Source: Tipula vernalis
Lineage: Eukaryota; Arthropoda; Insecta; Diptera; Tipulidae
Direction: 5' to 3'
Assembly: GCA_958295665.1 (NCBI GenBank)
Contig: OY282560.1
Span: 263,672,641 to 263,736,640, forward strand
Length of the DNA stretch: 64,000 bases
The notes beneath the pieces are model-generated. The model saw only the letters and a list, made by a program, of their open reading frames with translations. It was not told the DNA's origin and made no database searches. A program made the translations under genes and the position numbers. Below, piece by piece: positions 32,570 through 44,934 of the stretch. Numbering within the stretch: the stretch's first letter is position 1; the number at the start of each line of letters is the position of its first letter.

Positions 32570-34810
32570 AGTAGTATTCTGGCCAAGTTTCACGTTTGTG
32601 CATATCACACTTTAGCCAGAATCGGCCATAGAACATCCACAATTGATCAAAATCGTGATTTTTCGAAGAGGTTATATGAGCGATTTCCAGAAATCCCACC
32701 TTTTATTAACATTCGAATTAAAACAAAATGTGTTTAGTATTCTGGCCAAGTTTCACGTTTGTGCATATCACACTTTAGCCAGAATCGGCCATAGAACATC
32801 CACAATTGATCAAAATCGTGATTTTTCGAAGAGGCTATATGGGCGATTTTCAGAAATTCCAAAACATTCGAATTAAAACAAAGTGCGGTTAGTATTATGG
32901 CCAAGTTTCACGTTTGTGCATATCACACTTTAGCCAGAATCGGCCATAGAACATCCACAATTGATCAAAATCGTGATTTTTCGAAGAGGTTATATGGGCG
33001 ATTTTCAGAAATTCCAAAACATTCGAATTAAAACAAAATGCGGTTAGTATTCTGGCCAAGTTTCACGTTTGTGCATATCACACTTTAGCCAGAATCGGCC
33101 ATAGAACATCCACAATTGATCAAAATGGTGATTTTTCGAAGAGGTTATATGGGCGATTTTCAGAAATCCCACCTTTTATTAACATTCGAATTAAAACAAA
33201 ATGCGTTTAGTATTCTGGCCAAGTTTCACGTTTGTGCATATCACACTTTAGCCAGAATCGGCCATAGAACATCCAAAATTGATCAAAATCGTGATTTTTC
33301 GAAGAGGCTATATGGGCGATTTTCAGAAATCCCACCTTTTATTAACATTCGAATTAAAACAAAATGCGTTTAGTATTCTGGCCAAGTTTCACGTTTGTGC
33401 ATATCACACTTTAGCCAGAATCGGCCATAGAACATCCACAATTGATCAAAATCGTGATTTTTCGAAGAGGCTATATGGGCGATTTCCAGAAATCCAACCT
33501 TTTATAACAATTCAAATTAAAACAAAATGCGGTTAGTATTCTGACCAAGTTTCACGTTTGTGCATATCACACTACAGCCAGAATCGGCCATAGAACATCC
33601 ACAATTGATCAAAATCGTTATTTTTCGAAGAGGTTATATGAGCGATTTCCCGAAATCCCACCTTTTATTAACATTCGAACTAAAACAAAATACGGTTAGT
33701 ATTCTGGCCAAGTTTCACGTTTGTGCATATCACACTATAGCCAGAATCGGCCAAAGAACATCCACAATTGATCAAAATCGTGATTTTTCGAAAAGGGTAT
33801 ATGGGCGAATTCCAGAAATCCCACCTTTTATTAACATTCGAATTAAAACAAAATACGGTTAGTATTCTGGCCAAGTTTCACGTTTGTGCATATTACACTT
33901 TAGCCAGAATCGGCCATAGAACATCCACAATTGATCAAAATCGTGATTTTTCGAAGAGGTTATATGAGCGATTTCCAGAAATCCAACCTTTTATTAACAT
34001 TCGAATTAAAACAAAATGCGGTTAGTATTCTGGCCAAGTTTCACGTTTGTGCATATCACACTTTAGCCAGAATCGGCCATAGAACATCCACAATTGATCA
34101 AAATCGTAATTTTTCGAAGATGTTTTATGGGCGAATTCCGGAAATCCCACCTTTAATTAACATTCGAATTAAAATAAAATACGGTTAGTATTCTGGCCAA
34201 GTTTTACGATTGTGAATATTACACTTTAGCCAGAATCGGCCATAGAACATCCACAATTGATCAAAATCGTGATTTTTCGAAACGGTTATATGAGCGATTT
34301 CCAGAAATCCCACATTTTATTAACATTCGAATTAAAACAAAATGCGGTTAGTATTCTGGCCAAGTTTCACGTTTGTGCATGTCACACTTTAGCCAGAATC
34401 GGCCATAGAACATCCACAATTGATCAAAATCGTGATTTTTCGAAGAGGCTATATGGGCGATTTTCAGAAATTCCAAAACATTTGAATTAAAACAAAGTGC
34501 GGTTAGTATTCTGGCCAAGTTTCATGTTTGTGCATATCACACTTTAGCCAGAATCGGCCATAGAACATCCACAATTGATCAAAATCGTGATTTTTCGAAG
34601 AGGCTATATGGGCGATTTTCAGAAATTCCAAACCATTCGAAATAAAATAAAATGCGGTTAGTATTCTGGCCAAATTTCACGTTTGTGCATATCACACTTT
34701 AGCCAGAATCGGCCATAGAACATCCACAATTGATCAAAATCGTGATTTTTCGAAGAGGTTATATGAGCGATTTCCAGAAATCCGTCCTTTTTTTAACATT
34801 TGAATTAAAT
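32570..34810 (+). repeat. Tandem satellite array, 14 monomers of 163 or 155 bp
   Basis: The unit starts gttagtattctggccaag. Starts of the gccaag block fall near 32582, 32745, 32900, 33055, 33217, 33381, 33543, 33707, 33870, 34032, 34195, 34358, 34512 and 34668. Most spacings are 162-164. Four are 154-156, because an 8 bp stretch around cccaccttttatt is missing in monomers 2, 3, 12 and 13. Each unit holds a dyad, ATTCTGGC then GCCAGAAT about 30 bp later, able to form a stem. Because 163 is not a multiple of 3, overlapping 64-100 codon frames arise along the array; these are repeat artefacts, not genes. Confidence 0.95.
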
Positions 34811-35485
34811 TTTTTATTCTCTTTTTAATTCTGAATTTCTATTTTTTATTCTTTCTTCTAGGGTATGGTCCTTGGTCATATGCGAACTATACCTCCAAAG
34901 GGCTGGTTGCTTTTGTAGCTCGAAGAACCAATATTTCTCTTGCTGTTGCAACCAGTGAAATTAATGATTGTTGTTTTGTAAACTTTCTTTCTGCTTACCG
35001 TTGGTCGTGGCTATTCGAACGTGGTATTCTTACTATGTTTTATTTAATAATTTGATGGTTTATATACAAAATTATTACATTAATTACACAAACAAAATAT
35101 GTATTTAAAAATAATATTGATGAGCTTACAAATGCTCAAATTGCTTAGATTTGCCTTCTTGAGGAAATATATTACAAGTATGTATATGCGCAAGCCAAAT
35201 TACCTGCTTGTACAGTATGATTTGTTTTTTTAAATTCTTAGATATTCATATGTAACAAAAATTATGGTATATAATAACCTGTTAATATGGCTGAACAGCT
35301 AGGTTCTTTGGACATTATATTGGCTGTTTTTTGAAAAAATGGAGGTGTGGGCAACACACGACTTTCATTTACGAACAAAGACTTTTGAGAAATTTTATGT
35401 TTTGTTTTTATTTTTTTTTTTATTTTTTTGTTTTATTTTGTGGAAACATTTTGTATTACGTAGTTTTTTGTAAACCTTATACTTT
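34811..35485. other. AT-rich sequence, no gene recognised
   Basis: T-rich stretch then 34860-34990 of slightly higher complexity (ggtatggtccttggtcatatg). No coding motif or repeat was identified. Confidence 0.5.
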
Positions 35486-35735
35486 TTAAGATATTTTCAA
35501 AATAAGTTTTGACCAAGGGAGTGGCCACTTCCGGTTAGCCGATCTGGAGTAAAATTCACTGAGACCTCCGAATTTATTAAAAAAGCTTAAATCTGAAGTT
35601 TCAGTTCGATTGGTTAAACTATCTGGGCTGTAGAGAGGACACAGACTGACAGACTGATAGGCAGACAACATTTCGAAACCCACTTTTTCGGACTAATGGG
35701 ACCTCAATACAGATAAATCTCTAAAAATCTCAAGT
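35486..35735 (-). repeat. Dispersed repeat, diverged copy of 9420-9680
   Basis: The reverse complement reads agtccgaaaaa...gggtttcgaaatgttgtct...ctctacagccc...tcgaactgaaactt...ctaaccggaagtgg, in the same order as 9420-9680 and 18410-18660. No coding sequence. Class unknown. Confidence 0.7.
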
Positions 35736-35854
35736 AATAGTTATGTGGATAAAACAGGATTCCTGTATATTATTGTGATCATTTAGCTTTCCCCAGGAAG
35801 CACCACGTGAAGGCGACCAAATTTACTTCCCTTTGATTTACAGCTTCTTGTAAT

Positions 35855-36320
35855 TTTTTTAGCCATTCTGGCTAAAGTGTGATATGCACAAATGTCAAAC
35901 TTGGCCAGAATACTAATCGCATTTTGTTTTAATTCGAATGTTAATAAAAGGTGGGATTTCTGGAAATCGCTCATATAACCTCTTCGAAAAATCACGATTT
36001 TGATCAATTGTGGATGTTCTATGGCCGATTCTGGCCAATATAAACCATTTTCAAGGTCAGTTTAGTAACGCACAATTTTGCACAATCATCATACTCCGAA
36101 AAATATGTTTTATTATATAATCGGAATATATGGGATTTCTGGTGTGATAATCACGTGAGAAATCCCATCCTATTTCCTAAAGTACGCTATGCACAAATTT
36201 TCTAATTACAGGCACAAAATTGCACAATCCCAATGGCCCGAATTATATATAGAAACCTTGGGTTTTCTAAAATGGGATTTCTGGTGTGATGTACACCCAT
36301 CTCTCGCGTATATGAGTGAA
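35855..36320 (-). repeat. Isolated inverted satellite monomer and two diverged relatives
   Basis: 35862-36033 is one complete monomer of the 32.6-34.8 kb satellite in reverse orientation. It is followed by two weaker copies about 152 bp apart, each with gcacaa.ttgcacaatc and tgggatttctggtgtgat (36131 and 36283), which look like older monomers. Confidence 0.65.
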
Positions 36321-37599
36321 TTAACAAAATAGTAAACACGTAAATATATAGAATTTGTATATGATATAAAATAGTTTTTCTTATGCCAGAAACCATGTCT
36401 CAAGTTTGGATAAAAAATATTTTATTCCATCATCCATTCTCAACATGATATGATCTGAAGTAAAGAAAATATACAGAAAGATAACTACGCACAAATATGT
36501 AGTTAAATGAATATACATATGTATGTAAATTATGAATTTTCTTAAAACAATAACTTCATACCACCAATTTTAAGGCTTATTAATACTAAACAGTTGTCTG
36601 CCTCCAACGACCCCTTCTCATTTCAAATTACATACAACATGAAGTAACACGTTATTGTGTGTGATATATTGTGTATTTTATACATAAGTATATAATTCAA
36701 ACACATTTCTGGGATTATCTCTATGTCAAACAGTTTTACATAGATTTCGTTATTACATTTTGATGACAACGGATTAAAATTAAAGCACTTTAGAGCATAT
36801 TATTGTGTTGCAATAGGATGAGGTCAAGCACAAAATTTTCTCAAAAATCAAACAAATCCAGAAAAAAATCAATTCATGTTCACATTTGTTAAGATACCTT
36901 ATACTCCTTATACACAATTCTCTAAGTTCATTGTCACATTGGATGTATGAGTATTTGTAATTCAATGGTTTCGGGCATATTACTTGTAATAATTAATGTT
37001 TTCTTGTTTGTATTATTTAATATAAATTTAGTTGTAATTTATAATAAGTTTCAAGCTTTATTTTTGAATCACACAAATGTTGTATTCTTAATGTGCTAGT
37101 TGGAATATTCTAGAATTAAAACTGTACTTTAGTTTAAGGAGTTCTTTTGGTGTTAAATGAAGGATTTTAGAAATACATGTGCAACTTACTTCTTAGATAT
37201 AAGTATTTACTTTGGGAAAAGAAAGAATGTTTGAATAAAAATCAACCATAATCTACATAAAAGCCTAGTGGGATTTGGAAAGTACGTAAATTAAGTATTT
37301 CTAATTCCCAATTACTGAAATATATGATGTCAAAGTACCCCAAACGATTCCAATTTTTTTTTTTAGTGTTTATACCTCTACTGAGTGCGATTGTTGTGTC
37401 CAACTTCAATATAGGGTGATAAAATTAGAGTTTCACTGAGCCGATCGGGATTATTTTTCAAATGTCATGTGTTTTGTTTTTTTCTATCTATCATCTAAAA
37501 GCATAAACAAAACGAACTTCACGCGTTATTCGGTACAAAAAGATATTGTGCAAACATTCAAAGAAAATGGTACTGTGGCTGATGTAGCAGCACCTATGC
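36321..37599. other. AT-rich sequence, no gene recognised
   Basis: Read on both strands; only short AT-driven frames without motifs. Confidence 0.5.
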
Positions 37600-37938
37600 A
37601 ACTTCGGTGTTGCTCTCAGTGATGAAAGCATTGAGCTGTACTCGTCTTTGCAAAGGGGAGCACAGTTTCTGGAACGATGTAGAATTACAATTATGGATCG
37701 AGAAAGATCAAAACCCCTCAACATCACAGCCGACCGGGCAATCAGATCAAGCTACGCTATATTTGCGGCTACAGCAAACGTTAACATCCAAGTTAAAATC
37801 ACAAGAGGAGAAAATTTCATCGCAGCTGTATCCCAGTTGAAATCACAAGAGGAAAAGATATCATCACAGAACCAAGTTCTCCAAGAATCTTTAACATCAC
37901 AGCTGTCGTTACAGCTGAAATCGCAAGAGAAGAGATAA
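37600..37938 (+). pseudogene. Gag-like coiled-coil fragment (tentative)
   Basis: In two frames it encodes repeated LKSQEEKISSQ units ending in a stop after LQLKSQEKR. Such glutamine-rich heptad-like repeats occur in the N-terminal part of some insect LTR-retrotransposon Gag proteins. No capsid or zinc knuckle is attached, and a frameshift separates the two halves. It could equally be an unrelated coiled-coil fragment. Confidence 0.3.
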
Positions 37939-38794
37939 TTTAATTTTTAATTTTTATTTGTTTTTAATTTTTGGAAACATTTTGTATACTCTGTGTCTCA
38001 CCTTAATTTGCGAATACAGGTAATTTCATCCCCATAAAAAATAAATATGCAACCTTTATAATCTAATTTAGTATCGATTACTTGTACTTTTTATGAGGAA
38101 TAATTACTAATTTGTTTTATCAAAAAAAGTGGAGTAGAAGTCGGAATATATCGAAAAAAAACACGATTTTTTAGGTTAAATTAAGGTGGTTTTAACCCCT
38201 AAAAAGGGCTTGGTTGCCGATAAAAAAAGGTTTTGTTCATGTATCACAGAGTCCTACAACTTAGAGTAGTTTTTATAATTATTTGAATTTAACAGTTCAA
38301 AAGGTTACCTTGTTAGATTATTTAGAACTAACACGTGTTTTCAACTTCGATCTTTAACAATTAGATCCAGTTATGCATCTCTAGTATACTGTTGAAAATC
38401 CTTAAGAATTTAAATTACTTCGTTTAGAGAGCATCCTGAATGTTAAAAATTTATTTTCTAAAAGTTTGTGCCATTTCACAATATCAAAATATATCAGAAT
38501 TGACCGATATAATTCTTCACCCAGTGCTTGGCATCACTGTGGATGTGGACCATTCTAGAATACAAAATAATAAAACACAAATAATACAATATCAGAGTTA
38601 ACGTTTATCATCTTTTGTCACCGAATCCCACCTCCTTGTCACATACCACTTCATTTTATATAATCTCCCAGCACCTTTCTCCTAAACTTGCTCCACCGTA
38701 ATGGCGTGATATTATTTTAAGGGCGTCCCATAATAATTTGCTAATAAGGTTTATATACGACCTTTGATCATGAAACTTTATTGCTCTGAAATAA
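37939..38794. other. AT-rich sequence, no gene recognised
   Basis: No coding motif. The stretch near 38160-38240 (aaggtggttttaacccct) weakly resembles 30395-30440, suggesting an old transposon remnant. Confidence 0.45.
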
Positions 38795-39120
38795 TACACT
38801 GCGCCAATTAAAAAACGGAACAGAAATTTTCTTCGAAAAAATACCCAGATTTGAATGCTTGTATCTTGGTGAAATAACACCTTTCAAAATAAAAATTTTA
38901 TTTCTACTCGTAGTTGAAGGAAATTTTGTTTTCTTTTCGATACTGGAAACTTATTTTGTATTTTTATGACTTTTTTGAGTAAAACAAAATGTGTCTAAAA
39001 AAAAAAATTTGCTGCTGTTTGAAACTGTAAACGAACTTGCTCGATATTTTAACAAATATATATTTTTTTATATTGTAAACTAAGCACTCTACGATAAAAT
39101 TTTGAGCCACATTTTGATAT

Positions 39121-39456
39121 CAGGGCTGGGATGTTCTAGCATCACTATTTTCGATATTCGATACGCTTTATGTCTCTTTTTTCATGAACAAAGTTGCCCA
39201 TTATTTCGCTTCCTCAATTACGCTCATCTATTGCGATCTCAGCCTATTAGAATAAATTTCTTTCCTATCCTTTTTCAACATAATCGACAAAGTATCACAA
39301 AAAATTTTTGTAGTGATAAAGTGATGAAGAAATAGCAGGCTGAATCGAAAATACTTAGACAATAATTGTGAAAGATAATGCGATTTTGTTCTTGAAAAAA
39401 GAGACATAAAGCGTATCGAATATCGAAAATAGTGATGTTAGAACATCCCGGCCCAG
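39121..39456. mobile_element. hAT-like MITE (about 336 bp)
   Basis: Inverted arms of at least 60 bp: tcactattttcgatattcga and ctttatgtctcttttttca at 39140-39185 pair with 39395-39440. The ends CAGGGCTGGGATGTTC and, inverted, CTGGGCCGGGATGTTC are hAT-like. No clear 8 bp duplication remains. Inserted in Tc1-like element A. Confidence 0.7.
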
Positions 39457-39603
39457 GCGTAATTTTGGTGATCCAAAATCAAGGAGAAAATATGTTTTTA
39501 CAGTGAAAAATATGATTTATTTCATAAGGTATATTGCAAACAAAATCCTTTTAAATTTTATTCAAACGTAATAAAACTAAAATCTACGAACAAACTGGAA
39601 TTT

Positions 39604-40380
39604 TCAATAACGCGTGTTACCTCCTCCAGCCCGCATTACTTCATAATTATGCCGTGGCATATTTAAAACATTGCGTATTTGTTGCATGGTGATTTGTTGC
39701 CATTCTTATGGCTTATTAAATTAATGCGGTGCTGTTGCAGAAATTGGCGTGTGTTGAGAGCTGCGTGCGGCCGGGCATTATCGTGCATAGAAAAAAATCC
39801 GCGCCCAATTTGCCTTTTCATGGAAAGCATATGAAGCCCTTAAATTTGTTTCACGTATCGTGCTGATGTTAAAGCTGGATGTGGTATTACCACCAAATCA
39901 GTCTTGCAATTCCAAGAAATACCCGCCCAAACTATCACCGAACCTCCATGAAATGCTACGACTGGCATCACGCAATTAGGGTGTAACCGTTCCCCTACAG
40001 TGAACGCCAAACTCTGCATCGGCCGTCGGATGCATACAAATTGAACCACGATTCATCCGAAAAAAGGACCTTACACCAGTCCCTCTGAGTCCAGTTGCCA
40101 TACTGCAACGCATAATTTCTTCTTTGTCCAGGGTGATTATCAGTCAGATACGGAAATCTGACAGGTCGACGTGATCCTAGATAAGCTTTCAACCGATTTA
40201 ATATCAACTGTTTTGATGTCTGGTTTTGTATAGGTACATTACTTCTTATTTCTTGAGCACTGCTTGTCCTGTTTTTTTTAGCATAACGTGCGATAGCTCA
40301 ATCTTCTCTTGATGTAGTTTTTCTTGGTCGACCAGACCCTGCGCGAGTTACGTAATACGACTCCACCATTATTCCCGATT
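39604..40380 (-). pseudogene. Tc1-like transposase pseudogene with deleted third catalytic motif
   Basis: It starts inside the protein: an AT-hook-like AGSGRPRKTTSRED near 40350-40300, then NRLKAYLGSRRP. The first catalytic block is VLFSDESWFNLY (40085-40050), followed by GGSVIVWAGIS. The second block MHDNARPHAALNTRQFLQ is at about 39790-39735. The usual SPDLNPIE block should follow but is gone; the sequence jumps to EWQQITMQQIRNVL and the C-terminal RAGGGNTRY stop at 39604. The N-terminal helix-turn-helix is also missing at the junction with the Gypsy element. There are at least one in-frame stop (40300) and frameshifts. Inactive. Confidence 0.85.
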
Positions 40381-40838
40381 CTGCAGAAACCAACAACAAC
40401 AAAGCAAGCAACATAAAATACAACGTACAATACAGCATACCAAATATTGCTGATTGTACAAAACTTAACATAAAAACATTATGCGATCGGTCTTCAACAC
40501 ATCGCAATATTTAATAGCATATAGTTGTATATTCTTATCAAAAACATATTATATTACATACACATAATAATTTACCATAATTTAATATTATATTGATCTC
40601 AAATAATCCTATAAACAAATATCATGCGATCGGTCTTCAACCAATCGTAATTAAGAATATTAATAAAGATAAACATCAATAGAAAATGATATAAGACAAT
40701 ACACTCTGTATTGAGAATTAGAATAGTGTTAATTCTGTAAACTTAAACATCCACGATTGCCTTTGAAATAAAAATAAATTGTGTTATGAATCAAGTTGTG
40801 TTTTTAATTTTTTAAAAATCGAACCCAAGTCTCATAAC
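40380..40838 (+). repeat. Probable 5' LTR
   Basis: The region between the Tc1 pseudogene and the primer binding site. It contains two copies of atgcgatcggtcttcaac (40480 and 40622), a TATA-like tataagacaatacac near 40691 and AATAAA signals near 40767. It ends cataac before TGGCGCAG. The left border is approximate because no second LTR exists for comparison. Confidence 0.6.
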
Positions 40839-40852
40839 TGGCGCAGCTGGTA
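40839..40852 (+). promoter_or_regulatory. Primer binding site, tRNA-Ser type
   Basis: TGGCGCAGCTGGTA directly follows the LTR. It is complementary, but for one base, to the 3' end expected of insect tRNA-Ser (..CCGGCTGCGCCA), the primer used by 17.6 and 297. Confidence 0.65.
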
Positions 40853-41407
40853 TCTCTTTATTTTAATCTAGAAAAAAGTGCAAATTAATTAATTAAAAAC
40901 AGTAGTTATTTTGAAAAAGTGCAAAAGTAAAGGTGACACAAGTGAAGAAATTTTGAATTATCAAAAGGCTGATCCATAACGTCTATCACCAATATATGCC
41001 GCTTTTTTACATGGTAAGTGAGAATTTTATATTTCCCATATCCCACACTATTACTCATTAACCCAAATACATGTGAATATTTGGAGGAAAATTGAACAAA
41101 ATTAAATAAAATAAAAATTGAAAATTGAGAAAAATTAAATTTTTTTTTGAAATTGTGAAAAAATTGATTTGTGAAAATTGAAATAAGTGAAAATTATTTA
41201 AAAATATAAAATAAATACTATATATCTACAATAATAAAAAAAATTGTTAATGAATAATAAGAGATTAGATATTAGTGGAGATAATAAAATAATTAGTGAA
41301 AACTGTAATTCCGTATTATTATAAACAGATTTTCTTGACCATACATTAGAATCAGAAATTTAGGCTTTAATAGCACGTTTAAAATAGAAGATAGTACAAT
41401 TAGTATA

Positions 41408-42420
41408 ATGGAGGAAGAATTAGAAGAGAAAATCAAACAAATGAATAGTTTTTTCCAAACGTTAAAAATACCAGATAGCATTAGATATATTCCAGAATTT
41501 AATGGAACTGAATCTACATTACACGAATTCATCAACAATATAGATGAAATTATAGAACAATGCACAGACGTACTAGGGTGCGACAACACGCCAAAAACAT
41601 TCCTTAGAGCGATTAGGAACAAAATAAAAGGAAAAGCAAGTGAAGCATTAAACAGTTACGGAACTTCAACAGACTGGAACGAAATAAAAACCAACTTAAT
41701 AACACATTATAGTGATAAACGGACGGAGACGTCGCTCATTAGGGATCTGCACAGATTATTCCAAAACAATGACACAGTTGAAACATATTTTAGCAAAGTT
41801 ATTAAAATACAGTCAGCCATAATTATCGTCGTAAGATTAAAAAACGAAAGTGTTGAAACAAAAGAATCAATAGTGTTTATCACAATTTCTAGCAAACCTT
41901 AGAGAACCAATGGGTTCTACAATCAGATCAAGAACCCCAGATACATTAGCTGAAGCTTTCGAAATGTGAGTAAGCGAGCAATATATGTATTATGTAAAAA
42001 ATAGAAACATCTCAGGACGAACATATAATTGGCCAAACCAGCCACAATATTTCTCACCGCGATATCAGAACCCCATATTACAGTACAAGCCTCAAAATCC
42101 ACCAATAAATTTCCAACAAGCAAATCAGCAAAATTTTAGGAATAGCATTCCACCAACTAGGTACCAATATCAAAATAAAATAAAACAACAATAATTATAT
42201 ACCTAGCACAAGCAAGGACCAAATTCCATATAACCAAAACTGGCAAAATAACAGACCCCAATTCAATAACAGACCATTGGCTATTAAACAAGAACTCCAA
42301 GACACAAGACAGAATTACAAAAAAGAAATATTCATGATTGAACAAAAAGAAAACCCAGAAACTGATGTAGTTGAACATGAAAAGAACGAAACTGAACAAG
42401 AAGAACAAGAATATAAAGAC
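41408..42420 (+). pseudogene. Gypsy gag pseudogene
   Basis: It starts at ATG 41408 (MEEELEEKIKQMNSFF). Capsid-like text follows: YIPEFNGTESTLHEFINNI, LRAIRNKIKGKASEALN and DWNEIKTNLITHYSDKRT near 41690. A frameshift near 41885 moves to TPDTLAEAFEM, a stop follows, and a Gln/Asn/Pro-rich tail (42000-42200) continues in shifted frames to an acidic stretch rich in Glu before the pol start at 42427. No CCHC knuckle is seen, as is common in this Gypsy group. Structural protein of the particle; broken here. Confidence 0.8.
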
Positions 42421-44934
42421 TATTGACCAAACTTAGATGAATATTACGATGCATTTTTTCAAGAACAAGCCTCGGAAGAAAAAAACTTCAATATAGAAAG
42501 TAGACTACCTTACATTTCAATTAAATTATCTAAAACCCTAACCTTACATTTTCTGATCGATACAGGTTCAGATCACTCATACATTGATCCCAAGTTCATT
42601 AAACCTTGTAAAATCAATAAAATCCCAACAATAGAAATTACAACAATTATGGGACGCACGTCCATAAATGAGGAAGTTATATTACCAGCATTCAAAAAAT
42701 TTAAAACCCAACAAAAACTACATTTTTATCTATTCAAATTCCACAACAAATTTGATGGTCTTATAGGAGTTAAGCAAATTCTTCAATTAGGAATCAAAAT
42801 AGATCTCTTAAATAAAAAACTGATCTTGCCAAATCATCAAATACCACTAAGTTTTACCATAAATGGTAACAAAACTATCCAAAATATAAATTTCGAAACA
42901 TCACCAAAATTTCAAAATTCAATTATTCAAGAAAAGCCTCATGACATACTCAGAATAAAACATCTCTCACCAGACCAAAGAACTAAAATCTTGCAGCTCT
43001 GCAACAAATACTCAGAAATATTTCAATTAAAACATACCAAATTAACAACTACACCCAAAATTGAGCACTATATTGAACTAACGTCAGAAAAACCAATATT
43101 CAAAAGACAATACCGATATCCCAACGCACAAAAGACAGAAATACAAAAGCAGATAAAAGAACTACTAGAAAATGACAGAATCAGAGAATCTAGAAGCCCC
43201 TGGAATAGCCCTATCTTAATAATCAACAAAAAACAAGACGCATCAGGAGAACAGAGATTCCGAATAGTAATAGACTATAGAGCACTAAATGAAAAGACAA
43301 TAGATGATAGATACCCTGTACCACACATAGAGGAAATATTGGATCAATTGAATGGAAGCAAATATTTCTCCATCATAGATCTAAAAAGTGGTTTTCATAA
43401 AATAACAATGTATGAAAAAGATATCGAAAAAACAGCTTTTTCAGTAGAAAACAATCATTATGAGTACGTTCGAATGCCTTTCAGGCTCAAGAACGCTCCT
43501 TCAACATTCTTACGACTAATGAATAGAGTACTTAGTGGTTTAATAGGCATCAGCTGCCTATGTCACATGGATGACATAATCATCTATGGAAAAACCATTG
43601 AAGAACATTTTCAAAATATTGAATTAGTATTCAAAAGATTACAATTTTTTAACTTAAATGTACAACTCGACAAGTCAGAATTTATACATTCTGAAATTCC
43701 ATTTTTAGGACATATCGTCAGTAATAAGGGTATTAAACCTAATCCAGAAAAAATCATAGCCATTACAAGAATGAAAATTCCGTCGACAACAAAACAATTA
43801 AAATCATTTCTAGGATTAATAGGATATTATCGAAAATTTATTCATAATTTTGCACAAAAAACGAAACCATTAACAAAAAAACTAAAAAAAGATTCAAAAA
43901 TGAATATAAAGGAACAGGAGTACATTACAGCATTCCAACAATGCAAGGATATGTTATGTAAAGAACCAATACTCATATACCCCGACTTTTCAAAAACTTT
44001 CGAACTAACAACAGAAGAATTATGCAATTGGAGCCATTTTATCCCAAAATGACAAGCCAATAAGTTACACATCTAGAACATTAAATAGTGCAGAAATCAA
44101 TTATTCTGCAACAGAAAAGGAATTATTAGCTATTGTTTGGGCAACCAAACACTATAGGGCATACCTTTACGGTAAGACTTTCGAAATATATACAGATCAT
44201 AAACCATTAGAATGGTTATTCAAGTTAAAAGATCCCAACTCTAAATTAACGAGATGGCGACTTAAATTGGAAGAGTTTAATTACAAAGTTATATACAAAA
44301 AAGGTAAAGAAAACAGCAACGTAGACGCATTATCGCGCATTGAAATCAATTTACATAATACAGAATTGGACAAAGAATCAAAAAAAGAAATAATCCCAAT
44401 ATCAAAAACACCACTTAACGAGTTTAAACAACAGATATTTCTATTACCTGACCCATCAATAACAAAATTACGGACATAAATACGAATTTACCATGAACCA
44501 AGATGAAGAATAATAATTAAGACAAACGAATTCAATGAACAAAAGATGTTCATAATAAAGAAATATGTAAATCCAGATAATTTAACCGCAATTTTATGCA
44601 ATGCTCAAACAGCTAAATTACTAAACGTTATAGTTGAAAGAGACTTTAAAGACAATCTGAAACTGATCCAAACAAAGTATTTAAAATTAGACGTTGAAGA
44701 TATAGTAGAAGAAATCAGTATCATAAAAGAAATGCACGACAAACACCACAGAGGTATAACGGAAAACTTAGAAAAAATTAAACTATCACATACTTCCCAA
44801 AAATGAAAAACATGATACACAAATATATTAACAAATGTACCATTTGCCAAACTACAAAGTATAACAGACAAGAAAAACCAGTCAAACTACAACTAACCGA
44901 AACCCCAAAGAAACCTTTAGACATCCTTCATATA

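Noticed and set aside
32643..34490. Series of 77-100 codon frames with a repeated protein sequence
   Set aside because: They follow the 163 bp satellite unit, change frame from monomer to monomer and shift with the 8 bp variants. No coding constraint is visible.
44546..44871. Separate small genes in the Gypsy integrase region
   Set aside because: These are pieces of the integrase zinc-binding domain in two frames and their antisense shadows.
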